Assembly (NCBI RefSeq): GCF_025698545.1
Contig: NC_068565.1
Span: 5,270,001 to 5,334,000, forward strand
DNA: 64,000 nucleotides
From: Gossypium raimondii
Lineage: Eukaryota > Streptophyta > Magnoliopsida > Malvales > Malvaceae
Direction: 5' to 3'
Numbering within the stretch: the stretch's first letter is position 1; every line of letters starts with the position of its first letter. The position numbers and the translations under genes are program-made. This document shows, one piece after another, positions 11,271 through 23,815 of the stretch. The notes under the pieces are model-generated. The model saw only the letters and a program-made list of their open reading frames with translations. It was not told the DNA's origin and did no database searches.

Positions 11271-11295
11271 GTTAAATACTATAAAACGAAAAAGG

Positions 11296-11560
11296 GTTAA
11301 TATATATTTTGACACCTATATTTGGTTTTAAGATTCAAATTGGGAGCTAATTTTTTTTTGTACAATTAGGCATCTGAACTTGGTTTATTTTGATCCAATT
11401 AAATACCTAAGCTTGACATCTTGGTTCAAATTGGTACCTAAATTTGAGTTTTTGGATCAAATTAGTACTTACGATAAATGACTTATTTGAATTAAATTGA
11501 ACTATAAAACTAGGTTCGGGTACCTTAAATACCAATTTAAACTTTAAAGCTAAATTTAAA
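11296..11560. repeat. Dispersed repeat with internally repeated phrases
   Basis: Three loosely repeated phrases of the type TTGGTTCAAATTGGTACCTAA and TTTGGATCAAATTAGTAC follow each other. The unit is non-coding. It resembles a common dispersed plant repeat, from memory; I see no terminal repeats or target duplication. Confidence 0.4.
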
Positions 11561-11569
11561 TAACTAGGA

Positions 11570-12640
11570 AAAATTCTAAAACCCATCTATAAATTAAATA
11601 TAATTTATTATTAAAATCTAATTTTAATGTGACAATGGAGTGTTGGCACAGTATGAAAATATCTCAATTATAACCCACAAAACTATAAAAAAAAAAAGTA
11701 ATGATGAAAATTAAATAACAATGAGGATTTGATTACCAACTACTCAAGAGTACTCGAAGCTTTCCGTTTTTATTATTATTAAATGACACAATAATATATT
11801 TAAGGGGACATTGTTGAGCTAACACCAGAAAAAGGTAACATGAAAAAAACCTAATATTTTAGGAAATTGTCTGTACTAATACCAAATTACCAACCAAACC
11901 ACATGGTATTACATTAGATTCATGTCAATGTCTTTGTCTTTTTTTCATCACATGCATGAGGAGTTGTGTCATTCATGCCCTTATTTGAGCACATAATGCT
12001 ACACATTTGTCATTATGGTTGACCATTACATAAATATTAACATATACATAATAATATGTAGTTTAATATATATTTTTTATTTATCTATTTATTCAATGAT
12101 CACTTAAAAACCAACAAGCCTGGCATAAATGTGATGTGACAATTAACTAATATGGATTTTTTCATATGAGGGATGCATGATTGGATTATCATATAACTAA
12201 TTTTTGGAAAATAATTTATTTATCCAAATAAATAGATAAGAATTTGTGATTATAATTATATGTGTAAATTTTAATCAAACTTACAAAAGATCCAGTAAAT
12301 AAATAAAGTACATAATAACTCATAGTTAAGTGTATTTTTTAAAAAAATCAAAGTTATTTTCAACTAAAATTGAAAAAAATATCTATGTAATGAATTTATT
12401 AAAATATATAAATTAAATCTGATTTTGATTAAAATGGTAAAATTAAGATAATAAAGAATATAAATTCTTGGGTTTAAAACATATAATTTTGTATACATTT
12501 TTCTAGATTTATCAACATATAAAAGATATAAATACTCTCGAAATAATATTTGTTGCTTTATAAAAGGAATAATACAATACAATGGGGAAGGAGAAATGGT
12601 TTACAAAGATTGAATTATGAACTTCATGCCAATTAACTTG
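11570..12640. other. Gene-free AT-rich intergenic sequence
   Basis: There is no supported gene or element; open frames are AT-driven. Confidence 0.4.
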
Positions 12641-12649
12641 AAACCTACA

Positions 12650-12880
12650 CAGAGGTGAATCCAAGGGGGCTGGCAGGGGCCCCGCCCCCCATAAAATGGA
12701 AAATTGTTGTTTAGGTCATTTAAAAAATTTAAAATTTTAAATTAGCAAAAGTAAAATTGTACTTTGGCCCCCTAAAATTATGAAATTTTAATTTAATCCT
12801 TTAAAAATTATAAAGATTAGACTATTAAAAATTAAAATTTTGTTTGGGCCCCATTAAATAAATTTTTGGCTGTGAAGGCA
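12650..12880 (+). repeat. Dispersed MITE-like repeat, copy 1 (CAGAGGTG... type)
   Basis: It starts CAGAGGTGAATCCAAGGGGG, with a G/C-rich head (GGGGCCCCGCCCCCC) followed by an AT-rich body containing TTTAATTTAATCCTTTAAAA. The same head and body occur on the minus strand at about 63190-63353 and, shorter, at 13843-14070. The TIR-like CAGAGG start and the 8-bp duplication of the 13843 copy suggest a hAT-like non-autonomous family. Confidence 0.55.
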
Positions 12881-13035
12881 TTAAAAATTATAGTGTTTTG
12901 AGTTCAAATCTAATCAAGCTTTTTTTTCTAATTTTACATTATTTGAAATGATAAAATATCCTCACAATAACGTTTATTATTTTATAAAAGAATAGTATTT
13001 AATAATTGTTCAACTGGATTGAGAATTGATACTAA

Positions 13036-13312
13036 GGGCCTGTTTGATAAATTGAAAATTTAAGTGTCGAAAAATAAAATATTAAATTTTAATGCTAATT
13101 TTTATAAATGGTGAATTTGTATAATTTGTTTGATAAACTAGTAAATACAAGTAATGAATACAATTACGTTATTTGATAAAGTAAATACTGATTTTAAATT
13201 ATTGTTAATTTTTAAAATTTTAATTTTATTAATATAATATTTTATATTATTTTAGATAAAATACATATATGATAATTTTAAATAAAAATTAAAATAATGA
13301 TCAAATACGATA
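13036..13312. mobile_element. Possible hAT-type MITE
   Basis: The left end is GGGCCTGTTTGATAAA, as in many plant hAT MITEs, and a weak inverted counterpart (ATCAAATACGATATC) lies near 13299-13312. Flanking ACTAA motifs may be part of a decayed 8-bp duplication. Noncoding. Confidence 0.4.
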
Positions 13313-13792
13313 TCTCACTAAATTATGCATATTGATTAGTCCATACAATTTGTCCTAATACATATAAAAGAGAAGATGATGATAGTGAAACTACATTAAT
13401 TATTTAGTTTATTCAAACACCATCATTTGTCATGTTGATGCTCGTGACTGCTGACAATTGACCAACATGGTTTATTAATCGAAGGCGACACTCATGTGAA
13501 GGCATAATTATAATTTAACAAGGATTAAATTGAAAATTCAATATTTCGATAAATATTAAATTAATTTTTTTTAAATATGTGTATATATAAAATTTCAAGT
13601 CTATATTATTGAAAATAATATTAAATTTACTTTTGAGAGAAACGAAATTTCATTAACAATCAAAGTGCAAAAACAAATAATAGTAAAACTTTAAACTTTA
13701 TATTTTCAAGTCTTATTAAATTTCTACTATTATTTAGTACCTCAAAATACAAAATAAATTTATATATTTTATATAGGTTAAAGTAATTTCTA

Positions 13793-14290
13793 AAATTAGA
13801 ATTTAGTTTCTTTAATTTTAAATTTCAAAATTTAAGTCCAACCAGGAGCGTATCTAGGGGATCTGGCAAGGTCCTTTAAAATTTTAAATTAGTAAAGATA
13901 AAACTACACTTTGATCGCCCCTAAAAATGATAAAATTTTGATTTAATCCTTTAAAAATTATGAAAAATTATAAAAATATAGGCTATTCAAATGGTGAATT
14001 TGCATTTTACTATTGTAAAATTATAATTTAATTTCGGCCACCTCTAAAAAATTTTCTAGCTTACTTACCGAGTCCAACTAATAATACTATTAATTTTTTA
14101 TTAAATTCGGATTAATTACATGGTTATAAAGTAAGTTTTTTTTATCTCAAAATGTCGTAACAACAAATTTAACAAAAAAATTAATAATATTAACGGTTAG
14201 ACTTGAAATTTGAAAACTGAAAAATAGAGTGACTAAATTATTAGAAATACAAATACAAAAGCTAAATTTTAATTTTAAAAAAGTAGAAGC
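13793..14290. mobile_element. Foldback MITE (family C), copy 1, interrupted by a second MITE
   Basis: The left arm (TTTCAAAATTTAAGTCCAAC near 13823-13842) resumes after 14078 and is complemented by a right arm (GGTTAGACTTGAAATTTGA near 14193). Related copies at about 14925, 43023, 53807 and 60965 have arms built on AAGTCCTTATACTTTT / AATTTAGTCCCT / CAAGTCCAATTGTTAA and the reverse. Noncoding. Confidence 0.6.
13843..14070. mobile_element. hAT-like MITE nested in the foldback MITE, perfect 8-bp target duplication
   Basis: The element begins CAGGAGCGTATCTAGGGG and ends TTCTAGCTTACTTACCG. It is flanked by AGTCCAAC at 13835-13842 and again at 14071-14078. Eight-base duplications are typical of hAT elements. 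It is 228 bp, too short to code for a transposase, and belongs to the same repeat group as 12650-12880. Confidence 0.7.
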
Positions 14291-14644
14291 AATTTTGCCT
14301 TTTACATATATTCTTCAACTTTTAATAGTGTGTGCTTACGAGGATTTACAAATTAGAAAATTGGTTGCTTTGGCTTTTGCTTTTGATCCAACTTTTTTTA
14401 TACATAGATAACCCATCAAAAAGTACAGCATTGATCAATTAATCGGTATCCCATTCATCAGCATATCCACTAGATTATCCTTTGTTAAAGTTTTATGCTT
14501 CAATTTATAATACATTTTTCATGAACTATGCGTTTACGATGCAAGCATCAATGTCTATTAGTGGAACAATGAAGAATCAATTCTTAACCTGTTTTCTACA
14601 TTTTATTATATAAAATATTACGAGGTAAAAACGTTTGAGTGCGG

Positions 14645-14770
14645 ATTGAATCTTAACTTATTTGGTATGAGTATTATTGTCAATGCAAGAAGATGTGAGT
14701 TCGGATACGCTGAAACGTATTATCCACCTATTGATGGATTGGGGAGGAATTATGGATAGTTCTAGCGATG
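14645..14770 (+). repeat. SINE-like repeat, second copy
   Basis: It shares with the 10410 SINE the succession TATTGTCAATGCAAGA, GTGAGTTCG, TATTATCCACCTATT and GATTGGGGAGGAATTATGG. It is diverged, the box motifs are degenerate, and no clear target duplication is visible. Confidence 0.55.
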
Positions 14771-14924
14771 GATGGATTGCGGAGGGATTATGTTTTCGAA
14801 TCACTCCTCCAAATTTTGTTATTTTTATAAAATTAAGGAGGATAGTAAGTACCTATATCTTGAGCTTAATTTGGTAATAAAAATCAAAATAATTTTTTTT
14901 TAGAAAAAAAAAGTTAAAATATGT

Positions 14925-15165
14925 TATAGTTTTTGTACTTTTAAATTCAAGTTCATTTCAATGTCATTTTAATCACATCATTATTAAGTGAGTATTTTTT
15001 TATTTCAAATGTTACACTAACAAATTTAACAAAAAAATTTAAGAATGATAACAATTGGACTTGAATTTTAGAATTCAAAAGTAGTGAGACTAGATTCTTA
15101 AAAATAAAAATATAAGGACTAAATTTCTAATTTTCAAAACTACATGGACTTACTCAAAAAGTTAC
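14925..15165. repeat. Foldback MITE (family C), copy 2, partial
   Basis: The right arm is clear (ACAATTGGACTTGAATTTTA near 15052, ATAAGGACTAAATTT near 15113), while the left arm is eroded. It matches the right halves of the copies at 13793 and 43023. Confidence 0.5.
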
Positions 15166-15265
15166 GTCATTAAATCAATTAAATTTCCTTTATTACAATT
15201 TAGAAAATTGAAGGAGAAGAAACTAAAGTAAACTCAAATTCTGAAATTAAAATTAGAAAAAGAAA

Positions 15266-15289
15266 AAGAAGAAGAAGAAGAAGAAGAAG
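15266..15289. repeat. (GAA)n microsatellite upstream of the PEPC gene
   Basis: About eight GAA units lie roughly 125 bp upstream of the PEPC TATA box. Confidence 0.9.
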
Positions 15290-15414
15290 TTTTGCATTTG
15301 CTTGTTGCTTTTCTAATTTGTTTTTCTTTCCTACTCCAATGTCGTCCACACTAATTTCTACAATATAAAAATTAAGAAAAACCCAATTTTTTTCAATATT
15401 TGTTATTTTTCCTC

Positions 15415-15422
15415 TATAAATA
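15415..15422 (+). promoter_or_regulatory. TATA box of the PEPC gene
   Basis: TATAAATA is followed about 45 bases later by a CT-rich initiator patch (CTCTCTCTCTCCCTC, 15467-15481). The 5' UTR probably contains an intron: donor CAG|GTACAC at 15523, acceptor CCACAG|GG ending at 15767. Confidence 0.65.
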
Positions 15423-15812
15423 ATCGTCTTCCTTTGTTCACTTGCTCATTAACTAGCTTCACACACTCTCTCTCTCCCTCTTTTTCTGGTCCAAAGTTGG
15501 GTTAACAGTTGCCCTGATTCAGGTACACTTCTTTATCCTTATCTTTATTTGATTATATCCAAATCTGGGTTTTCTCCAAAAACTTTAAAGTTTGTTTTTT
15601 TTTTTTTACAAAGAGCTATATTTTCTCCTAAAACTATGGGTTGTGTAAAAACCTTTTGATTTTTGATGATTCCACTCTTCAGGGTCTTGGTCAGATTTTG
15701 TTGCTATTTTTAAACCCAATTTTGGTTTTTATTATTTTGGTAAATTAGCCTGTTTAATGGTCCACAGGGATTAAAAAGAAAAAAAAGCTAAGTTCTATAT
15801 TCGGGTGTGGCA

Positions 15813-18800
15813 ATGGCTACTAATAACAATAATAGCAAGTTAGAGAAGTTGGCTTCTATTGATGCACAGCTACGTGCTTTGGTTCCTGCTAAAGTGAGTG
15901 AAGATGATAAACTGGTGGAGTATGATGCTTTGCTTTTGGACCGGTTCCTCGATATTCTTCAAGACTTACACGGCGAGGATCTTAGGGAAACGGTATGTCA
16001 TTCTCCAAGAATTGCATATACATAGTTTGATGTTTAAAACTAATGCATATGGTAACATTATACTACTTTATTATCAATTGTTTGTATATTGATTTGTGAG
16101 AGTTTCACATTTGGATCACTTAGAATCTTATTTCCTGGTTTTATGTATTACTTTCAGATACGGTTCATAGTGTTCTTTGGAAGATGCTAAATAAATTGAT
16201 TTGATCTTGAAATTTGTGTTGTGAATTACAGTGATAAAATTGTACCATTTTTTTGTGTGGTTGATTTGATTAGGTTCAAGAATGTTATGAACTTTCTGCT
16301 GAGTATGAAGGGAAGAGTACCCCCAAGAAACTTGAGGAGCTGGGGAATGTTTTGACTAGTTTGGATCCAGGGGACTCCATTGTTATAGCTAAGGCTTTCT
16401 CCCACATGCTTAACTTGGCTAACTTGGCTGAGGAAGTTCAGATTGCTTACCGGCGAAGGATCAAGTTGAAGAAAGGTGATTTTGCCGATGAGAACTCTGC
16501 AACAACTGAATCGGATATCGAAGAAACTCTCAAGAGACTTGTGGTTGATCTCAAGAAGTCTCCTGAGGAAGTTTTTGATGCACTTAAGAACCAGACTGTG
16601 GATCTGGTCTTCACTGCTCATCCTACCCAATCTGTTCGTAGATCTTTACTTCAGAAGCACGGAAGGTTTGTTCTTTGATTCTTGTAGCTTAATGTCTTTT
16701 TTATTACATTTTGACAAGTACAGCGAAGAAGCAATTTCGAATTTAAAACTTGTTGTTTTCATTACATCCAGGATAAGGAACTGTTTAGCTCAGTTGTATG
16801 CTAAAGATATTACTCCAGATGATAAGCAGGAGCTTGATGAAGCTCTACAGCGTGAGGTATATCACTGTGTCTTGATATTTGTTTATCTGTAAACAAACTT
16901 GCTATCCTTGTCACAACTTCTTCTCACTTATCTTGTTTCAATTCCTTTTCCATGTAGATTCAAGCCGCATTTCGTACAGATGAGATTCGAAGGACTCCTC
17001 CAACTCCCCAAGATGAGATGAGGGCGGGAATGAGCTACTTCCATGAAACGGTATGGAAAGGTGTCCCCAAATTCTTGCGGAGAGTTGACACAGCTTTGAA
17101 GAATATTGGAATTAATGAACGTGTTCCCTATAATGCGCCACTTATTCAGTTTTCTTCATGGATGGGTGGTGATCGTGATGGTACATTCCTACTTGGATAA
17201 CTGAATATAAAAAAGACTTTACCCTGTAGCACAAAAGCTTTTCTTGTTAATATTTGCTTGATATATAATGCAGGCAATCCAAGGGTAACTCCTGAGGTCA
17301 CAAGGGATGTTTGCTTGTTGGCTAGAATGATGGCTGCCAATTTGTACTATTCCCAAATCGAGGATCTGATGTTTGAGGTATTTAGCTTGTATCATGTAAC
17401 ACTTTCTTATGAGCTTTATTTGAAGGATCCATTTTGGGCCAATCCTTATTGATGTATCTTTGCAGTTGTCAATGTGGCGTTGCAGTGATGAGCTTCGTGT
17501 TCGTGCAGACGAACTTCATAGATCTTCAAGGAGAGATGCTAAACACTACATAGGTATACTTTTAGAAATATGCCGGTTTCCATTTTGTTTACCTTTTTTC
17601 CTAAATCTAGATGATGCACTTTTTACATAAATAGCTGTTCCGAATGGGCTTTACATGCATTTCATGTGACCTTGTGAACAAAAATGTAAGTCCAGCTATT
17701 ATTTTTGCATGTGTTTTCAGAATATACTTTGAAGTATTGAGAATACTATTTCTATCTCTAATTCCCCATACGGACAGAATCTTCTATAGTGTATCTTTTA
17801 TAGAATGCTTAAAGAATATATTTAGACTTTAGGGAAGTTAAAACTAGATATGCTTCTCTGACAAGATTTCCAATGCCATGTGATGATTTACGCGACTTGG
17901 AAATGATAGTTTCTATAATATCTTGATCAATTGATTTCGTGTCACTGGTTCAGTTCTCATTTGATGTTACTTCAATGCAGAATTCTGGAAAAAAGTTCCT
18001 CCAAATGAACCCTACCGTGTTATTCTTGGTGATGTTAGGGACAAGCTGTATCAGACACGTGAAAGGTCTCGCCAAATGTTGTCTCATGGTATCTCTGACA
18101 TTCCAGAGGAGGAAACTTTCACCAACATTGAGCAGGTCTCTGTCGGTTTATCATATATCAGTCTTATTATGAGTTTGGAATCCACCTACTCATCATGAGT
18201 AAAATACAGATTTACATTAGATTGCCCCTCGGCTAACATCTAGCCTTAATAACAATAGGAAAACGGCCCGGAAAACCCGATTTTGTAACTCTTCTCCTTT
18301 TTTCGTTTTATGTGCTGGGACAATAATGCCTTGAAAACTTCCATTTCACTTTCTCTGCCCTCATTGTAACGTCTGCCCTAATTAACTCTTTGCTCTTAAA
18401 CTTTTTGCAGTTTTTGGAACCGCTTGAACTATGTTATAGGTCACTTTGCTCTTGTGGTGACCGGCCAATTGCTGATGGAAGTCTTCTTGATTTCTTGAGG
18501 CAAGTGTCAACTTTTGGCCTCTCACTTGTCAGACTTGACATTCGGCAAGAGTCTGACCGCCACACCGATGTCTTAGATGCCATCACCAAGCACTTGGAAA
18601 TTGGTTCCTACCGAGAGTGGTCTGAAGAACAAAAGCAGGAATGGCTATTGTCTGAACTAAGTGGAAGACGTCCATTGTTTGGTCCTGATCTTCCTAAAAC
18701 AGAAGAAATTGCTGATGTTTTGGATACCTTCAGTGTCCTAGCAGAGCTCCCGGCAGACAACTTTGGAGCATACATCATTTCAATGGCAACTGCTCCTTCT

Positions 18801-20292
18801 GATGTTCTTGCTGTTGAGCTCCTACAGCGTGAATGCCATGTGAAGCAACCATTAAGAGTTGTTCCACTGTTTGAGAAGCTTGCAGATCTGGAGGCTGCAC
18901 CTGCTGCTTTGGCTCGGCTCTTCTCTATAGATTGGTACAGAAATCGGATCAATGGCAAGCAGGAAGTCATGATTGGTTATTCTGATTCGGGTAAAGATGC
19001 TGGCCGTCTCTCTGCTGCCTGGCAGTTATACAAAGCTCAAGAGGAGCTTATCAATGTTGCTAAGCAATTTGGTGTGAAGCTAACGATGTTCCATGGTCGT
19101 GGTGGAACTGTTGGAAGAGGTGGTGGTCCCACCCACCTTGCTATATTATCTCAACCACCAGAAACAATTCACGGCTCACTTCGGGTTACAGTTCAAGGTG
19201 AAGTTATTGAGCAATCGTTCGGAGAGGAACACTTGTGCTTTAGAACACTCCAGCGTTTTACTGCTGCCACACTTGAGCATGGCATGCACCCACCAGTTTC
19301 ACCAAAACCAGAATGGCGTGCACTGATGGATGAAATGGCTGTCGTTGCTACTGAGGAGTACCGTTCCATTGTCTTCAAAGAACCTCGATTTGTTGAATAT
19401 TTCCGCCTTGTAAGTGAACTTGCATTATCATGTTCTGAACACCATGCCATTTGTTCCAAGTTAATTAAAGCAGTTTTGGATTAACTAATACCTGTTCTTT
19501 TTTCTGTAGGCTACACCAGAGTTGGAGTATGGTAGAATGAATATTGGAAGCCGACCATCAAAGCGGAAGCCAAGTGGGGGTATCGAATCTCTTCGTGCAA
19601 TCCCATGGATCTTTGCGTGGACGCAGACGAGATTCCATCTCCCTGTTTGGCTCGGATTTGGAGCTGCATTTAAACATGTCATTCAGAAGGACATTAAGAA
19701 TCTCCTTATGCTGCAGGAGATGTACAATGAATGGCCTTTCTTCAGAGTGACAATTGATTTGGTTGAAATGGTCTTTGCAAAAGGAGATCCTGGGATTGCA
19801 GCCTTATACGATAAGCTTCTTGTTTCTGAGGAACTCTGGTCTTTTGGAGAGCGGTTGAGAACCAACTTTGAAGAAACTAAAAGCCTTCTCCTCCAGGTAA
19901 ATTCCCTTGGCCTGGATCGCATATAGATGCTTCTGGTTACTTACATCTTTCAAAAACATCGAGCAACTTACTCTTTTCTTCTTTACGGTTATCAGATTGC
20001 TGGGCACAAGGATCTTCTCGAAGGGGATCCCTACCTGAAGCAAAGACTCCGGCTACGTGATTCATACATCACCACTCTAAATGTCTGCCAGGCCTACACA
20101 CTCAAACGTATCCGTGACCCAAATTACAATGTGAAGTTGCGGCCACATATCTCTAAAGAGATCATGGAATCAAGCAAACCTGCTGATGAACTTGTGAAAC
20201 TGAACCCAACAAGCGAGTATGCCCCTGGTTTGGAGGACACCCTCATCTTGACCATGAAGGGTATTGCTGCCGGCATGCAAAACACCGGTTAA
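15813..20292 (+). CDS. PPC: Phosphoenolpyruvate carboxylase, plant-type, C3 form
   Basis: This cytosolic enzyme carboxylates phosphoenolpyruvate with bicarbonate to oxaloacetate, feeding the TCA cycle. Ten coding exons join in frame to 969 aa, the usual plant length: 15813-15992, 16274-16665, 16772-16856, 16958-17180, 17274-17377, 17466-17553, 17981-18135, 18411-19409, 19510-19896, 19996-20292. All introns are GT-AG. Landmarks are the regulatory phosphoserine ([13 protein letters not shown], Ser15), the catalytic TAHPTQ (His near 176), [21 protein letters not shown] near 600, the [16 protein letters not shown] active-site loop near 640, and the conserved C-terminal [13 protein letters not shown] has Ala (about 778) where C4 enzymes have Ser, indicating a C3-type, anaplerotic isoform. 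ATG 15813 has no upstream alternative in frame except a GTG. The gene appears intact. Confidence 0.98.
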
Positions 20293-21531
20293 ACCACCGA
20301 CATGCTACACGAGGTGTGCTTAAAGTTTTTTAAGTCCAGAGAAGATGAATTATTCATCAAAGACAGATGTCATTTCGGTGAAAACCTTTCTTATGGGTAA
20401 ACAAAAGAGTCGGATATATATATAAATGCTCTTTAAAGCTGTATGATTATGCTGTTATGCTTTTAAGACTCGTTTTATTTATATATATATATGTATTGCG
20501 GCAAGTGTTTATTATTGCCCAAAAACGGATTGGAATGGAACTCCATTGGAACTGATCCATTATGCTTTAAATACAAGTAATGCCTTTTGAGGCTTCTGGT
20601 TTTTGTTTTTACGTATAATCTTGGGTCTTTTTAAGCTTATATAATTTACAGCTTCTTTATGCATGCATGTATTTTTGTTTCAATCAAATGCAAGATTTTC
20701 ATATGATTAAAACAATAACAGACTAATAGTTAATGGTCAGAAATGTAATTTCTCTTAATTTTTTGTGTTTTTGACAACAGCAGTTCCACTAAATTCTGGC
20801 GAGTGTTCAAATTTCTAATAAATAGTTGGGTAATCGGATCCGAAAAATAGGCTTAAAAAAATAAAATCATTTCAAATATAAATTAATTTTGGGCTTGGCT
20901 CGATTTGCTTTCTACTTTATAATATTTTATATAAAGTAAAATTAAATATATAATAATATAGTGTATATTTCAATATATAAGATAATGTAAATATGCATAT
21001 CCTAAAACAGACTTGAATTAAAATTTACAAATATGAACGAGCATAAAATATATCAATATTATATATAAACTCAGCCCTCATGAACTTCTTTAATTATTAT
21101 GTAGATTTTTGTATTAAGAGATAAATAATATACATTCATTTATAGATTAGTTAAAATTTTATTAAATTATACAATAAATATTTATATAATGACTTTTTAA
21201 CAATTTTTTCTTAAAATAAATTAAAATTTAGATTTTAAAATCAACCCTTTTTGGTTTCTTCCTCCTTTTCTCCCTTATAAAACATGTACCTAAAGTTATT
21301 TAATTTTATATATCATTATTTTCCTCTTAATTGTGTAAATAATAGCAATAAATTATCATTTCACTAACAAATTAAAAAACCAATTAAAAGCAGAACAAAG
21401 AACGAGTCTCACTCACTGTTTTTAGATAATTTTAGTTGCTTTTCTTCAGGTTGGTTTGATTAATTAAAAATTCCCTTAAAAACAAAAAATTTGAATAATT
21501 TCCATAGCCGAAAAATAGCTCAGTCCCTCGC
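20293..21531. other. PEPC 3' UTR and intergenic spacer
   Basis: The first 300 bases are probably PEPC 3' UTR, but no single polyadenylation signal stands out. The rest is AT-rich spacer with TA-rich tracts near 20411 and 20480. No gene is seen. Confidence 0.5.
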
Positions 21532-21539
21532 TATAAATT
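21532..21539 (+). promoter_or_regulatory. TATA box of the Ole e 1-like gene
   Basis: TATAAATT lies 76 bases upstream of the start codon, after a CT-rich stretch, at the expected spacing for a short 5' UTR. Confidence 0.55.
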
Positions 21540-21607
21540 TACCTTTTTTGTTTTACAAACTTCCATAACTAGAAGAAAACTAATAAAAATAAAAATAAAA
21601 TAAAAAG

Positions 21608-22230
21608 ATGGAAAAAACATCAATCCTGGCCCTTGTAATTTCATTGGTAATATGCCTAATTTCGTCCCTCCTTGGCTTTTCCCATGCCAAGCATGGCTTG
21701 TTAGTTGTAATAGGCAAAGTTTATTGTGACACTTGCCGAGTTGAATTTGAAACCAAACTTAGCCAACCTATTAATGGTAATATGCAAACTATATCAACTC
21801 CACTTAAACTTTTATATTCGTCATATATTCGGACATAAATACGTATACTTCTTGTTTATATGCATAAGCAAAAGTGCATTTGGAATGTAAGAATCGAACC
21901 GACGAACGAATAGTATATAGCAAAGACGCGGTTTCAGACAAATTGGGAATGTATAGCATCCCGGTGGAAGGTGATCACGAGGACGAACTGTGCGAAGTGC
22001 GCTTGATAGAGAGCCCGAGGAACAATTGCAACGAGATGATGGAATCGTGGAGGAAAGCCAGAGTGGTGCTGACGAGAAGAGATGGGGTGACCGATCTAAC
22101 TCGACAGACCAACAATTTAGGGTTCAAGATAAAACCGGAGGATGTTGATACTAAGGCATGTGTCAAAGTGCTTGAAGAAATGGGCTTCGTTGTTGATGGT
22201 AAGACGCGAATGGTTGAAATTCCGTCGTAA
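21608..22230 (+). CDS. Pollen Ole e 1 allergen/extensin-family secreted protein
   Basis: Two exons (21608-21776 and 21869-22230, intron with GT-AG ends) join in frame to 176 aa. Residues 1-27 form a signal peptide (hydrophobic ILALVISLVICLISSLLGF, then AKHG). The mature part has the Pollen_Ole_e_1 signature: VVIGKVYCDTCRVEFETKLS, then AKVHLECKNR across the splice, with further cysteines in DELCEV, NNCNE and TKACVKV, giving the six-cysteine pattern of the family. The acceptor at 21868 was chosen because it restores the family's AKVxLEC motif. Members are small secreted, disulphide-bonded proteins of pollen, cell wall or other tissues; the exact role of this paralogue cannot be read from sequence. 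Confidence 0.9.
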
Positions 22231-22299
22231 GCTTTTTTATTCACCAATATTTGTATGATAAAAGGAAGGTTTATAATAGAATATTTTAAACCCATTTTT

Positions 22300-23815
22300 T
22301 TATCCTTTCTTCTTCTTTTCTTTTTTTCCTTGAATAGTAGATAATGATTTAATCCGAGTAGATTTAAAAAGGACTTAGAGCTAGTTTATGATCGGATCAA
22401 TTGAGATTTTATAAATATGAAACTTGAATTAATGGATTTTATGGTTTACATTGATTACAGTTTATTAACTAATGTATCCGTAGAGTTATTTATTGAAATT
22501 TGATTGATGGAAGCCTATAAGAATTTATTTATCTTGAAAAAGTTGAAGAGAATGAGATCCTATTTCTCTTTGTTCATTTTATACTACAACATACTATCAT
22601 TTATACGATTGGAAGCGAAAAAATTAAGGCAACAAGGTTGGGAGAAATTGTCAATGCATCAATCATCTTTTGTTAAGTTAGTGTGCATTCATATCTGATT
22701 CTAAAATGTGTACTACATACAACCTTTTTGACATCTGTCGGACAAAATTAGAAATTTTGCATTGGAGGGCAAGGTCAAATAAAAGAAGTTGGGAGGGGCC
22801 ATAGTTAAAAATTGTGTTTTAAAATTATTTGAATTGAAATTTTAATTTCTTGTAGGGGTCAAACTTGAAAATCTTCATTTAATTAAAGGGTTAAAAGGGA
22901 ATTAATCAATTTATTAATTTCAAAGGAACTTAAAAACAATTCTACCATTTAACCAAGGCAATGTTTTAGAAAACTGAACCGATGATCAAACATTTAGATC
23001 ACCGATTCCCCATTCAAGTGTCGGTACAATAATAATTCTATAAATAGTTAATAAAAATTAAAAAAACTTGTAAAACATTTCAGCAGTTGTTTTTTATTAT
23101 TATTTTGAATTACAATTTCTTATTGTTTTAAGCGGTTTGCTCAAAGATTGATTTAATCTCTTTGTCAAACTAGATTGAGAGACGAATCTAGCTTAATTCC
23201 AACGATGCCAAAGCTCTTGCTTTAATCATGTTGAAACATTATCAATTTTTGTTAAAAGTGAATTGTTGATGGTGCCATAAAATATTTTTGTTAAATTTTT
23301 TATTGGTATCAACTTCACATTTTATCTTTAAAATATTTTTGATTAAAAAATCACATTTTACATTTAATATATTTTTTAATTTCAAAATACATGGTGACAA
23401 GAATCATAGGATAATTGAAGCAACTAAGCAAGCAAAGAAGCTAACCTGTATGTAAAAGATTAATAAATAAATGATGAGGGAATCAAAGTTAATAACAAAT
23501 TTGATTACAGTGGGTGACAGTGGCTACAAGGACCCAAATTTATTTTTTAAATTTAACTCGAACAAATATATTCGATTCGATTTTATTCTAATTTCATCTT
23601 ACTCAACTCGAATAAATAAACTTTCAAATCGAATTAAGATGAGAAAATAAGATCCATCAACTCGATTAACTCAAATTCATTCAATTCAATCCAACACTAC
23701 CCTATCCATTATTATTTGTTTAGTGGATTTAAATGCTAGAATTTATAATTTTATTACAGTGATAGAAATTAATTTCACCCGAGGCTTTTAAGTAAATAGA
23801 AAATCTTTTTTCTAA
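22300..23815. other. Gene-free spacer with degenerate repeat
   Basis: No gene is recognised. A stretch near 22750-22910 (GGGAGGGGCC..., AATTTTAATTTCTTGTAGGGG) weakly resembles the CAGAGGTG-type MITE family. Region 23530-23700 has several TCGAAT/ATTCGA-like motifs (ACTCGAAT, TCGATTCGA). Confidence 0.35.

Noticed and set aside
18608..18970. 120-codon minus-strand frame
   Set aside because: It lies wholly antisense to the large PEPC exon 8; a shadow frame.
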